Source of the DNA: JAKORR01 sp964608495
Lineage (GTDB): Bacteria; Armatimonadota; Zipacnadia; Zipacnadales; FEN-943
Direction: 5' to 3'
Length of the DNA: 13,036 nt
NCBI GenBank assembly: GCA_964608495.1
Contig: CAZSOQ010000147.1
Span: forward strand, 1 to 13,036
In this document: one piece after another, positions 1-6,720 of the stretch
Position numbering within the stretch: position 1 is the first letter of the stretch
Layout of the letters: every line of letters begins with the position of its first letter
Translations under genes and position numbers: made by a program
The notes under the pieces: generated by a model
The model's database searches: none
Told to the model about the DNA's origin: nothing
What the model saw: the letters and a program-made list of their open reading frames with translations, nothing else

Positions 1-1248
1 GACCAGGGTCAGCACCAGGCTCTCGCCGTCGGCGGTCCGCGACGCCGACGCGCTCACCAGCGGCACCTTGCGTCCCTGGTCGTCCGTCGCCTCGTCGCAG
101 GCCACCTCGCAGGCCAGGGCCGTGGCGCCCATGTGCGGCCGGAAGAGGTAGTAGGCCCAGTAGGTCGGCGTGCGCACCATCTGCGAGCCTTGCGTCAGTA
201 TCACGCTCTGCAGGACGTTCACGGTCTGGGCCATGTTGGTCATGACGACGCTCGCGCAATGGCGGTTGAACATGTTGAGCGCGCAGGCCGTGTAGATCGC
301 GTCGCGCAGCGCGCTCTGCTGGTACAGCCCCGAGGGTACGTTCGCCTCCGGGTACCAGGTGCCCCATTCGTCCACGACCAGCCCCAGGGGGCGCCCCGGC
401 GCAACCTCGCGCAGCGCGTAGGTCGCCCGCCGCACGGCACCTTCCATGCCGAGCACGTCGCCCATGAGCCGGTAGTACTGGTCGTCCGAGAACCCCGTCG
501 CCGAGGTCGAATAGCCGCCCACGTACAGGTGGATGCTCAGGGCGTTCACGAGATGGAGGGCCGAGCGCATCTCCCGCAGGAACCGGAAGTTCCAGCCGTC
601 GTTGTGCCCGCAGGCCACCAGGTACAGCCCGCCCTCGAGCGTATCATCCATGCGCCGCAGGTAGGTGGCGTACTTGCGGTACTCCCAGGCGTACTGCTCG
701 GGCGTCATGCTGCCGCCGCAGCCCCAGTTCTCATTGCCGACGCCCCAGTACCTGACCCCGTAGGGTCCCTGTCGCCCGTTCGCCCGCCGCATCCGCGTGT
801 AGTGGGTATCCTGCGCCGAATTGCAGTACTCCACCCAGCCCAGCGCCTCTTCCACCGTCCCCGACCCGACGTTGAGGCACACGTAGGGCTCGCAGCCGAC
901 CATCCCGCACAGCCGCAGGAATTCGTCGGTCCCGAACTCGTTGGATTCGGGCTGCGACCACCACAGGTTGTGCCTGGGCCGCCGCTGCTCGGCGGACCCC
1001 ACGCCCCATTCCCAGTGGTAGTTGTCCGCGAAGCACCCGCCCGGCCAGCGCAGCACCGGCAGTCCCAGCTCCCGAAGCGCTCCCGCGACGTCGGTGCGTA
1101 GGCCCTCCTCGTTGGGCACGGTGCTCTTCGGCCCGACCCAGACCCCGCCGTAGATGCACCTGCCCAGGTGCTCGGCGAAGCTGCCGTAGAGGTTGGGGCT
1201 TATGGTGCCCAGCTCGCCCGCGCAGTTCACGCTCACTCTGGCTTCCAT
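1..1248 (-). CDS. GH51 alpha-L-arabinofuranosidase (3' end off window)
   Basis: Retaining glycoside hydrolase expected to release terminal alpha-L-arabinofuranose from arabinan, arabinoxylan or arabinogalactan fragments. Translation begins MEARVSVN and soon shows the family signature YGSFAEHLGRCIYGGVWVG (about residues 21-39). The acid/base is Glu173 in GVGNENWGCGG (codon 730-732) and the nucleophile is Glu294 in VVDEWGTW (codon 367-369). Both lie at positions typical of characterised GH51 enzymes. Only 416 codons lie in the window; the family is usually about 500 residues, so part of the barrel end and the C-terminal beta-sandwich are off the left edge. No signal peptide is seen, so it is probably cytoplasmic and acts on imported oligosaccharides. 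The ATG at 1248 has GGGAGG 10 bases upstream. It is the most downstream gene seen in the leftward operon, 43 bp after the dehydrogenase. GH51 also contains some endoglucanases and xylosidases, so arabinose specificity is likely but not proven. Confidence 0.95.
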   Translation of the reverse strand, partial: MEARVSVNCAGELGTISPNLYGSFAEHLGRCIYGGVWVGPKSTVPNEEGLRTDVAGALRELGLPVLRWPGGCFADNYHWEWGVGSAEQRRPRHNLWWSQPESNEFGTDEFLRLCGMVGCEPYVCLNVGSGTVEEALGWVEYCNSAQDTHYTRMRRANGRQGPYGVRYWGVGNENWGCGGSMTPEQYAWEYRKYATYLRRMDDTLEGGLYLVACGHNDGWNFRFLREMRSALHLVNALSIHLYVGGYSTSATGFSDDQYYRLMGDVLGMEGAVRRATYALREVAPGRPLGLVVDEWGTWYPEANVPSGLYQQSALRDAIYTACALNMFNRHCASVVMTNMAQTVNVLQSVILTQGSQMVRTPTYWAYYLFRPHMGATALACEVACDEATDDQGRKVPLVSASASRTADGESLVLTLV

Positions 1249-1258
1249 CGGCTTCGTG

Positions 1259-1264
1259 CCTCCC
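1259..1264 (-). promoter_or_regulatory. Shine-Dalgarno for the GH51 gene
   Basis: On the minus strand this reads GGGAGG, 10 bases before the ATG at 1248. It supports the chosen start, which also gives the normal short N-terminus ahead of the GH51 signature. Confidence 0.7.
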
Positions 1265-1291
1265 TTCCGGCCGCGTCGGGGCGCCGGCTCC

Positions 1292-2311
1292 TCACGCCCA
1301 CTGGAAGACGACCTTCAGCGCCTCGCGCCGCTTGAGCATCGCCAGGCCCTCGGCGTACCGCTCGTAGGGCAGCACCGCCGAGATCAGGCAGCGCGTGTCC
1401 ACCTTGCCCTCGCCCAGCAGTCTCGCGGCCTCGCGCAGCACAGGCGCCTGCTGCCTGTTCCGCCAGTGGAAGGACAGTATCGCCACGCTTCTTCCCCATG
1501 CCTGCTGGTCGTAGACCCACTTCCCGTCCGGCACCCCGAAGACGTGCACCACGCCCGACGCCAGCGACACCGCCGTGGCCATGGCCGGTGCCGCGCCCGA
1601 GCACTCCACGACGATCCGGTCCTGGATCGCTCCCACATAGGGCCCCAGCTCCGGGTCGTCGGGGGCGAAGACCGCGTCCGCGAAGGGTGCCGCGACCTCG
1701 CGCCGGTGAGCCAGCGGATCCACACCCACGACCTTGTCGGCGCCCGCCAGCCGCGTGGACTGCAGGTGCAGGATCCCGGCCGGGCCCAGGCCCACGATGA
1801 CCGCGCCCGTCTCCCCCGAGCAGGCCCCCGGCGACTGGCAGGCCCGCGCGCAGTGGTACTCCCGGGCCAGCTCCGCGGTCCGCAGGGCGCACATGGCCAT
1901 CTCCAGCGCCGCCGCTTCCTCGGGCGGCACGTGCTCCGCCACCACGGCCACCTCGCTCTCCGGGCGCACGATGTGCGTGGCGTGAGCATCGTTCTCATGG
2001 CCGCGCAGGCTGGGCTTGACCGCCACCGGGTCGCCGACCCTCAGCTCGCCTACCTTCGCCCCCAGCGCCACGACCCTCCCGGCGGCCTCGTGGCCGGGCG
2101 CACCGGGGTTCAGCGGGTACTTCGGGTACCCCGGCCGGGCGAAGATGTCTCGCCCTTCCCACATGCACAGCTCCCAGTTCGTGCAGGTCGAGCAGGCCTG
2201 CACCTCGATCAGCACCTCATCCTCGGCAGGCTCGGGGATCGGGATCCCGACGATCTCGCACCGTCCCGGCTCGAGCACCTGCAGCGCGCGTCCCGTGCTT
2301 GGCAGACTCAT
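1292..2311 (-). CDS. Zinc-type MDR dehydrogenase with Cys-rich insertion
   Basis: Medium-chain dehydrogenase/reductase, 339 aa, probably an NAD(P)-dependent cytoplasmic oxidoreductase for a sugar or polyol (substrate not determinable). The N-terminal GroES-like domain (about residues 8-130) has candidate catalytic zinc ligands Cys40 or Cys43 in ACSTCTNWE and His74/Glu75 in the hallmark GHEAAGRV. The Rossmann domain has the glycine motif VGLGPAG (about 173-179). The structural-zinc four-cysteine loop expected near residues 90-115 is absent: RVGDPVAVKPSLRGHENDAH contains no Cys. Instead there is an extra stretch of about 18 residues before the Rossmann motif (about 150-167) with His153, Cys154, Cys158 and Cys164, not normal for the family. 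The ATG at 2311 follows AGGAGA with an 8-base gap. It lies 43 bp after the BchC-like dehydrogenase and 43 bp before GH51, consistent with co-transcription. The family call is firm; substrate and gene name are not. Confidence 0.9.
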   Translation of the reverse strand: MSLPSTGRALQVLEPGRCEIVGIPIPEPAEDEVLIEVQACSTCTNWELCMWEGRDIFARPGYPKYPLNPGAPGHEAAGRVVALGAKVGELRVGDPVAVKPSLRGHENDAHATHIVRPESEVAVVAEHVPPEEAAALEMAMCALRTAELAREYHCARACQSPGACSGETGAVIVGLGPAGILHLQSTRLAGADKVVGVDPLAHRREVAAPFADAVFAPDDPELGPYVGAIQDRIVVECSGAAPAMATAVSLASGVVHVFGVPDGKWVYDQQAWGRSVAILSFHWRNRQQAPVLREAARLLGEGKVDTRCLISAVLPYERYAEGLAMLKRREALKVVFQWA

Positions 2312-2319
2312 GGCGTGTC

Positions 2320-2325
2320 TCTCCT
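2320..2325 (-). promoter_or_regulatory. Shine-Dalgarno for the zinc-type MDR gene
   Basis: AGGAGA on the minus strand, 8 bases before the ATG at 2311. It lies in the 43-bp gap (2312-2354) after the stop codon of the upstream dehydrogenase, and fixes the start at 2311. Confidence 0.7.
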
Positions 2326-2354
2326 ATCCGGGTGATCGGCGATGGCTTCGGGCG

Positions 2355-3347
2355 CTAGACGGTCCAGTCTATGGCGATGCCCAGGAACTCCTCTTCCTTA
2401 TTCCACACGAGCCGCTTGTAGGCGTCGGCCGCCTTGGTCCAGGGCACCAGGTGGGTGACCAGGCCCTCCACCTCCATCTGCCCGCCCTCCACCAGCTCGA
2501 GCGTGGCTTCAAGCCTCTCCCGCGTCCACCCCGAGGGGTTATGGACCGTTATCTCCTTGTTGTGGAAGGCCTGGATGCTCACCAGGTGATAGCCCTCGCG
2601 GTAGTAGCCGTTGAGCACCAGGTGCCCGTCGTGACGCAGCAGCCTCACGCCCAGGTCCACCGACTCGGGCACGGCCAGCGTCTCGGCCACGATGTCCGCG
2701 CCCTGGGGCCGTGCCTTGCGTACCTCCTCCTCCAGGTCGGTCTGCGTCACATCCACGCCGCGCGCGCGGGCGTAGGCCTCGGCCCGGTCCAGCCGCAGCT
2801 CGTGCTTGCCCGCCACGATGACCGTGGCCCCCCGGTGCGCCAGGCGCTGGGCGAGCCACTGGCCCACCAGCCCGTCGCCGAGCACCACGGCCAGGTCCCC
2901 CGGCTCGACCCTCGGCCGCGACCCCCCGTTGTACCCCACCTGGGTCAGCACCAGCCCGCTGACGCTCACCGGGCTGACTCCGGGCTCCACCGGCAGGCAC
3001 TGATCCAGAGGCGTGACGCCGTACTGGCAGTGGCTGCCCGCGAAGGCGGTCACTTCCTCCAGGCGGCTGACGGTGGCGAACACCCTCATGCCGGGCTGCA
3101 CTCCGGTGACGCCGGAGCCCACGTCCTCCACGATGCCCACGCGCTGGTAGCCCGGCACCAGGGGCACGGGATGCGGCGCCTGGCCCGGCTGGTGGAACTC
3201 ACCCCGCCAGATCCATCGCTCCGTGCCAGAGCTGATGAGCGAGTACTCGGTCCGCACGAGCACTTCCTTCTCGCGCGGCCCCGGGACCTCGACTTCCCGC
3301 ATCTCCACTTCGCCTGGGCCGGTGAACGTTACGGCCGGTGATCTCAC
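2355..3347 (-). CDS. BchC-like MDR dehydrogenase, zinc motif absent
   Basis: Medium-chain dehydrogenase/reductase of 330 aa. The N-terminal domain carries SLISSGTE (about 37-44) and PLVPGYQRVGIV (about 62-73). These resemble bacteriochlorophyllide dehydrogenase BchC and related sugar or cyclitol dehydrogenases, where PGYE replaces the zinc-binding GHE. With GYQ in that position and no structural Cys loop, it is probably zinc-independent. The Rossmann glycine motif is GDGLVG (157-162), followed by a strand ending in VIVAGKHE (176-183) with no terminal Asp, so NADP or relaxed cofactor use is possible. The open frame extends upstream to 3905, but that part is antisense-free overlap with the preceding gene and looks non-coding (Arg/Gly-rich). 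GTG at 3347 is chosen because GGAGGA lies 7 bases upstream and the family N-terminus VRSPAVTFTG begins there. It is the second gene of the leftward operon, 71 bp after the multidomain glycosidase. The substrate is unknown; no photosynthesis genes are nearby. Confidence 0.88.
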   Translation of the reverse strand: MRSPAVTFTGPGEVEMREVEVPGPREKEVLVRTEYSLISSGTERWIWRGEFHQPGQAPHPVPLVPGYQRVGIVEDVGSGVTGVQPGMRVFATVSRLEEVTAFAGSHCQYGVTPLDQCLPVEPGVSPVSVSGLVLTQVGYNGGSRPRVEPGDLAVVLGDGLVGQWLAQRLAHRGATVIVAGKHELRLDRAEAYARARGVDVTQTDLEEEVRKARPQGADIVAETLAVPESVDLGVRLLRHDGHLVLNGYYREGYHLVSIQAFHNKEITVHNPSGWTRERLEATLELVEGGQMEVEGLVTHLVPWTKAADAYKRLVWNKEEEFLGIAIDWTV

Positions 3348-3354
3348 TGGGCTG

Positions 3355-3360
3355 TCCTCC
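3355..3360 (-). promoter_or_regulatory. Shine-Dalgarno deciding the GTG start at 3347
   Basis: GGAGGA on the minus strand, about 7 bases before GTG (3345-3347). The same reading frame is open up to 3905, inside the neighbouring gene; this site and the family-like N-terminus show that translation starts at the GTG. Confidence 0.75.
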
Positions 3361-3418
3361 TGTTGCCCGGAGCGGGCGCCGCCGGCCCGTCCGACCTCCA
3401 TCCGCCCCCGTGTGTCCG

Positions 3419-6400
3419 CTAGTCGGCGGGAGTGACCGTCGCCTCCGCCTCCACCTCGACCGTCGCCAAGCCGTCCGCCGCCCGCACCGTCTTCTCGTCG
3501 CAGGAGACGGCGGCCGCGCGCGTCGGCAGCCCGAACCTGGTCGGGCCGAAGCCTCGGTATACTCGCACCTTGGTGCTTTCCGCAAGAGGCTTGCCGTCCA
3601 GGCTTGTGGCGACGAAGAGAGCGCCGCCCTCCCCATAGTCGCTCTTGCCCACCCGGCTGGCATGGAAGGCCAGCAGCGTCGGCGCCGTCACCAGGAACCC
3701 GTTCGGCGGCAGCACCGCGTCCTCGTGGGCGAAGGGCTTGGTGCCGACGTTCACCACGATCCTGCACCCGTTGGCGAATCGCGACAGCTCCACCGACCCG
3801 TCCGGGCGCAGGTACCGATGCTCGATCATGGGCACGTCGAAGCACAGGCGGCTGGTGGCCGACAGGAACGCGTAGGTGTTCTTGATGAACCTGTCGGTGG
3901 TGCACAGCTTCGCCGTCTCGGGGTTCTCGGCCCGGGCGAAGACGGTGGGGTCGGCCATCTCCTGCGTCGCCTGCGGCGTGAAGCTGACCCGGTCGTCGCG
4001 CCCCACGAACAGCCTGCCCACCACGTACCGTGTCGTGCCGTCGTCCCTGGCGCGCAGACCGAAGCGCCCGCCGCCGTCGCGGGGTATGATGCCAAGGCGG
4101 AGATCGCAGGCAAGGGCTGGTGCCTCCTCGGGCACCCGCACGGTGCGCGCCGCCTCCTCGACGATCTTCCCGGGCGGCCCGGTCACGGCCGACAAGTCCA
4201 GCTCATGGTCGTCCTGGAACAGGATCGTGCCCTCCGGGTTAGTGAAATGCACGAAGGCCCGCAGGTCGGGCTGGACGGCCTCGTACACCTGCCAGCGGTA
4301 GACGACCTCGAACTCCCTGGGCCCGAGGGGCTTGACGCTCGGCGCCAGCGGCCGCACCGGCAGCGACGAGCCCCCGCTCTCCTTTTCCCAGTACCGCGGG
4401 CCGCCGAACTGGTACAGCGGCATCCGCGCCACGGCCAGGTAGCGCAGCACCGTCTCGGCGCTGCTGGGCCCGACCCGCGACCCCTGGTGCGCGTACACCG
4501 CCACGCAGTCGTGGTAGATCAGCTCCAGCAGCGGGATCGTGTGCCCTTCCTTCGCCCCTAGCTCGCTGTGGTGCGACGCGTAGGAGTTGCCCTCGAAGTA
4601 GTCTGTCACCGGCACGGCCCACTCCCAGCCGTGCTCCGAGCCGTGCCCGCCGAAGGTCTCCTGGCAGTAGCGAGCCAGGTCGCTCTTGTACCTCATGTCG
4701 TCGCAGGCGTTCTCGGGATGATCGGGGTCCGAGCACTCGTACAGCCCGGCCGCGAAGGTCGTGTCGGTGAAGTAGATAGTGGGCCCGAAGAGCTTCTTGA
4801 CCTCCGGCAGGTTGCGGTGGGCCAGCTCCAGCCCCGTCTTCGAGCAGATCAGGTAGCACTGGCCGCCCGCCCACTCGCCCCCCAGCGCCGGCTCGCCGTC
4901 GGGGCGCTTGATCGTGTAGCGCAGGTCGAAGGAGGGCGCGTCAGGGTACAGGTCCTGGTAGTTGTCGTGCAGGCCGAACAGGTAGCCCAGGGCCTTGACC
5001 CGTCGCGAGCACTCCGCGAGCTTCTCATCTCCGCCGCACTCCGGGGCCGCGGGCAGGATGTCGGGGTGCTGGTTGTCGTAGCCCCGGTGGATCCATCCGG
5101 CGAGCACGAAGAGCACGCGGTCCAGCCCCAGGTCCCCCTTCCAGTGCTCGGCCATCTCGGCGGCCTGCTCGAAGGTGTAGCCTAGGTAGACCCGCTCCTG
5201 GTCGCCCTGGTTGTACCTGGTGTGCGCCACCGAGCGACTGAGGACGAAGGGCTTCATGTCGGCCGCGCCGGCCAGCAGCTTCATCCCCGGCCGCTCGGCC
5301 CACTTCTCCTGCCAGGTCTTCAGGAACCCGTGCTCGCGGGCGATCTCCCGATAGGCCCGGGCCGCCTCCGAGTAGCCGCCCTGCCCGGCCACCGTGAGCC
5401 GCCAGGCCTTGGGCGGCGCCGACGTCCACAGACTCGTCACCAGAGCCTGGGCCCCGGGGATCGGCGTCGGCGGCTCCAGCAGGCTGGACGTCCGGTACTC
5501 GCCGTAGCAGTCGTTCCAGCTCAGCACTGCCGCCGAGCCCGCCTTCTGCAGCCCCACCATCTGGAAGGTCGCTTGGTGCCTGAAGCTCCTTGTGCCTCGC
5601 GAGAACATCAGGCCCGAGTTCGCCGGGTAGTCCCAGCCGTTGTACACCGGCGCGAAGACGTGCCCTTCCTCGGCGTCGGTGACCGGCAGGCAATTGTCCA
5701 CCATGCTCGCCCCCGCCAGCTTCCACCCGTCCCCCTCGTCGGCCGTCAGCGAGAACTCCACTGACCGCCCGTCCCTGAGCAGGCTGAAGCTGCAGTGAAC
5801 GGCCGGCAGCCCCTCGGGCCGGTACGTCAGGTCCACACCGTCTGCCCTAGGCTCGGTCGCGGCCACCTCGCTCAGCCACACGCGCTGCTTCTCCTCGCCG
5901 CGCGTGAAGTCCGCCCACCCCGCGCCTCCCTGCAGCAGCCCCGCGTCCCACGCGGCCTGCGTGTCCAGATCCACCACGCGCCAGGCACCCGTCGCGCGCG
6001 ACACCTCGAGCCGCGCGTGCTCGGACTTGACCGCCAGCCGGTCGCCGATCCGCCGCTCCCAGACCGTGCGACGCGCTCGGAGCTGGTCCTCGGCCAGCGG
6101 CGTGGGCACGGGCTCCGCCGCGCCGGTCTTCACCGTGATCTGCCGCGGCCAGTACAGCTCCAGCTTCCGCCGCCCGCCCTCGCGGTCGAACAGGCCCACG
6201 TGGATCCAGTACTTGCCCTCCGGCAGGCCGCCCATGTCCGCCTCGATGGGCCCGTCCAGGTAGGACTGCCCCGGCTCCCAGGCGCTCGGCGGCACGCTCG
6301 CCACGTGGTCGCGGTGCACGGCGATTTGCTCGCAGCTCTGCTCGGGCTCCAGGTGCAGGAACACGTGGTAGTCGCGCTCCGCCGGGGCCGTGCCCTCGTT

Positions 6401-6562
6401 GGTGAACTGGATCAGCATCCCAACGCGCCCGCCCGGGTTCACCTCCGGGGCGTCCAGCGAGACCGCCGTCACCCGCGGGCGGAAGTTGGCATCGAAGTCC
6501 TCGTGAAGCTGCTGGGGCTGACCACAGCAGGCCAAGAGTAAGAGTGCGAGGTCCAGCGCCAT
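3419..6562 (-). CDS. Multidomain GH101/DUF5696-like putative glycosidase
   Basis: Large 1047-aa protein. Layout read from the translation: short hydrophobic N-terminus with a lipobox-like LLLAC (Cys12); beta-sandwich module 1 (about 31-147); a beta-rich domain (about 175-395); a predicted (beta/alpha)8 barrel (about 430-725); beta-sandwich module 2 (about 734-856), matching module 1; and a C-terminal beta domain (about 915-1047). Barrel landmarks include VLFVLAGWIHRGYDNQHPD, FGLHDNYQD, YFTDTTF (Asp600) and HGWEWAVPVTDYFEG (Glu647, Asp654). Asp600 and Glu647 are the best candidates for nucleophile and acid/base, by analogy to GH101-type barrels. The overall look recalls GH101 or DUF5696 proteins, but the family is not certain, and the substrate (alpha-linked glycan?) is inferred. 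ATG 6562 is preferred because GGAGGG sits 8 bases upstream; an in-frame GTG at 6610 has only a weak site. It is the first gene of the leftward operon, divergent from the GyrI-like gene. Confidence 0.85.
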   Translation of the reverse strand: MALDLALLLLACCGQPQQLHEDFDANFRPRVTAVSLDAPEVNPGGRVGMLIQFTNEGTAPAERDYHVFLHLEPEQSCEQIAVHRDHVASVPPSAWEPGQSYLDGPIEADMGGLPEGKYWIHVGLFDREGGRRKLELYWPRQITVKTGAAEPVPTPLAEDQLRARRTVWERRIGDRLAVKSEHARLEVSRATGAWRVVDLDTQAAWDAGLLQGGAGWADFTRGEEKQRVWLSEVAATEPRADGVDLTYRPEGLPAVHCSFSLLRDGRSVEFSLTADEGDGWKLAGASMVDNCLPVTDAEEGHVFAPVYNGWDYPANSGLMFSRGTRSFRHQATFQMVGLQKAGSAAVLSWNDCYGEYRTSSLLEPPTPIPGAQALVTSLWTSAPPKAWRLTVAGQGGYSEAARAYREIAREHGFLKTWQEKWAERPGMKLLAGAADMKPFVLSRSVAHTRYNQGDQERVYLGYTFEQAAEMAEHWKGDLGLDRVLFVLAGWIHRGYDNQHPDILPAAPECGGDEKLAECSRRVKALGYLFGLHDNYQDLYPDAPSFDLRYTIKRPDGEPALGGEWAGGQCYLICSKTGLELAHRNLPEVKKLFGPTIYFTDTTFAAGLYECSDPDHPENACDDMRYKSDLARYCQETFGGHGSEHGWEWAVPVTDYFEGNSYASHHSELGAKEGHTIPLLELIYHDCVAVYAHQGSRVGPSSAETVLRYLAVARMPLYQFGGPRYWEKESGGSSLPVRPLAPSVKPLGPREFEVVYRWQVYEAVQPDLRAFVHFTNPEGTILFQDDHELDLSAVTGPPGKIVEEAARTVRVPEEAPALACDLRLGIIPRDGGGRFGLRARDDGTTRYVVGRLFVGRDDRVSFTPQATQEMADPTVFARAENPETAKLCTTDRFIKNTYAFLSATSRLCFDVPMIEHRYLRPDGSVELSRFANGCRIVVNVGTKPFAHEDAVLPPNGFLVTAPTLLAFHASRVGKSDYGEGGALFVATSLDGKPLAESTKVRVYRGFGPTRFGLPTRAAAVSCDEKTVRAADGLATVEVEAEATVTPAD

Positions 6563-6570
6563 GGGATCAT

Positions 6571-6576
6571 CCCTCC
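6571..6576 (-). promoter_or_regulatory. Shine-Dalgarno deciding the ATG start at 6562
   Basis: GGAGGG on the minus strand, 8 bases before the ATG (6560-6562). It favours this start over the in-frame GTG at 6610, which would prepend 16 mostly charged residues. Confidence 0.7.
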
Positions 6577-6624
6577 GGTGGCGGGAGCGCCTCGTACCGC
6601 GCTCCTCCACGACTGGGGCTTCCG

Positions 6625-6646
6625 TGCAGGCCCGGCGCCTCCTGCA
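6625..6646. repeat. Perfect 6+6 bp inverted repeat, possible operator
   Basis: TGCAGG (6625-6630) and CCTGCA (6641-6646) are exact reverse complements separated by 10 bases, near the middle of the divergent intergenic region. The geometry (arm centres 16 bp apart, about 1.5 helical turns) could suit a dimeric regulator, but arms this short also arise by chance in GC-rich DNA, and no regulator gene is adjacent. Confidence 0.35.
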
Positions 6647-6710
6647 GGGAACCGGCCAGGTGTCGGCGGACTGCGCATCCAGGACCCGCGCGCGGGGGCC
6701 CGGACCGGGA

Positions 6711-6717
6711 AGGGAGG
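6711..6717 (+). promoter_or_regulatory. Shine-Dalgarno for the GyrI-like gene
   Basis: AGGGAGG directly before the ATG at 6721, leaving only 3 bases of spacing (CCC), shorter than the usual 5-9. The frame is open upstream to 6544, but the family N-terminus starts exactly at this ATG. Confidence 0.55.
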
Positions 6718-6720
6718 CCC

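Larger units (their letters stand above)
6563..6720. promoter_or_regulatory. Divergent intergenic region, likely two promoters
   Basis: A 158-bp non-coding stretch lies between the leftward glycosidase operon and the rightward GyrI-GH116-lyase block. By position it should contain the promoters of both. No sigma-70-like -35/-10 pair can be recognised in this GC-rich DNA. It holds the two ribosome binding sites at its ends and an inverted repeat near its centre (6625-6646). Confidence 0.5.

Noticed and set aside
133..1101. 322-aa open frame on the plus strand
   Set aside because: Antisense shadow of the GH51 gene, whose catalytic motifs are unmistakable. Its His/Arg/Pro/Val-rich composition is typical of antisense frames in GC-rich DNA.
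2355..3347. True bacteriochlorophyll synthesis gene bchC
   Set aside because: Motif similarity is real, but no other pigment gene is present and all neighbours are carbohydrate enzymes, so the gene symbol is not assigned.
3348..3905. In-frame upstream extension of the BchC-like dehydrogenase (to 516 aa)
   Set aside because: It overlaps the 3' end of the 1047-aa gene on the same strand, its translation is Arg/Gly-rich and domain-free, and a clear Shine-Dalgarno with GTG lies at 3347.
3338..4561. 407-aa open frame on the plus strand
   Set aside because: Antisense to the C-terminal half of the 1047-aa protein, composition typical of a shadow frame.
6544..6720. In-frame upstream extension of the GyrI-like gene
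   Set aside because: Family homologues start at MAKLDLKKEL; the extension is Pro/Arg/Gly-rich and overlaps the divergent gene start.
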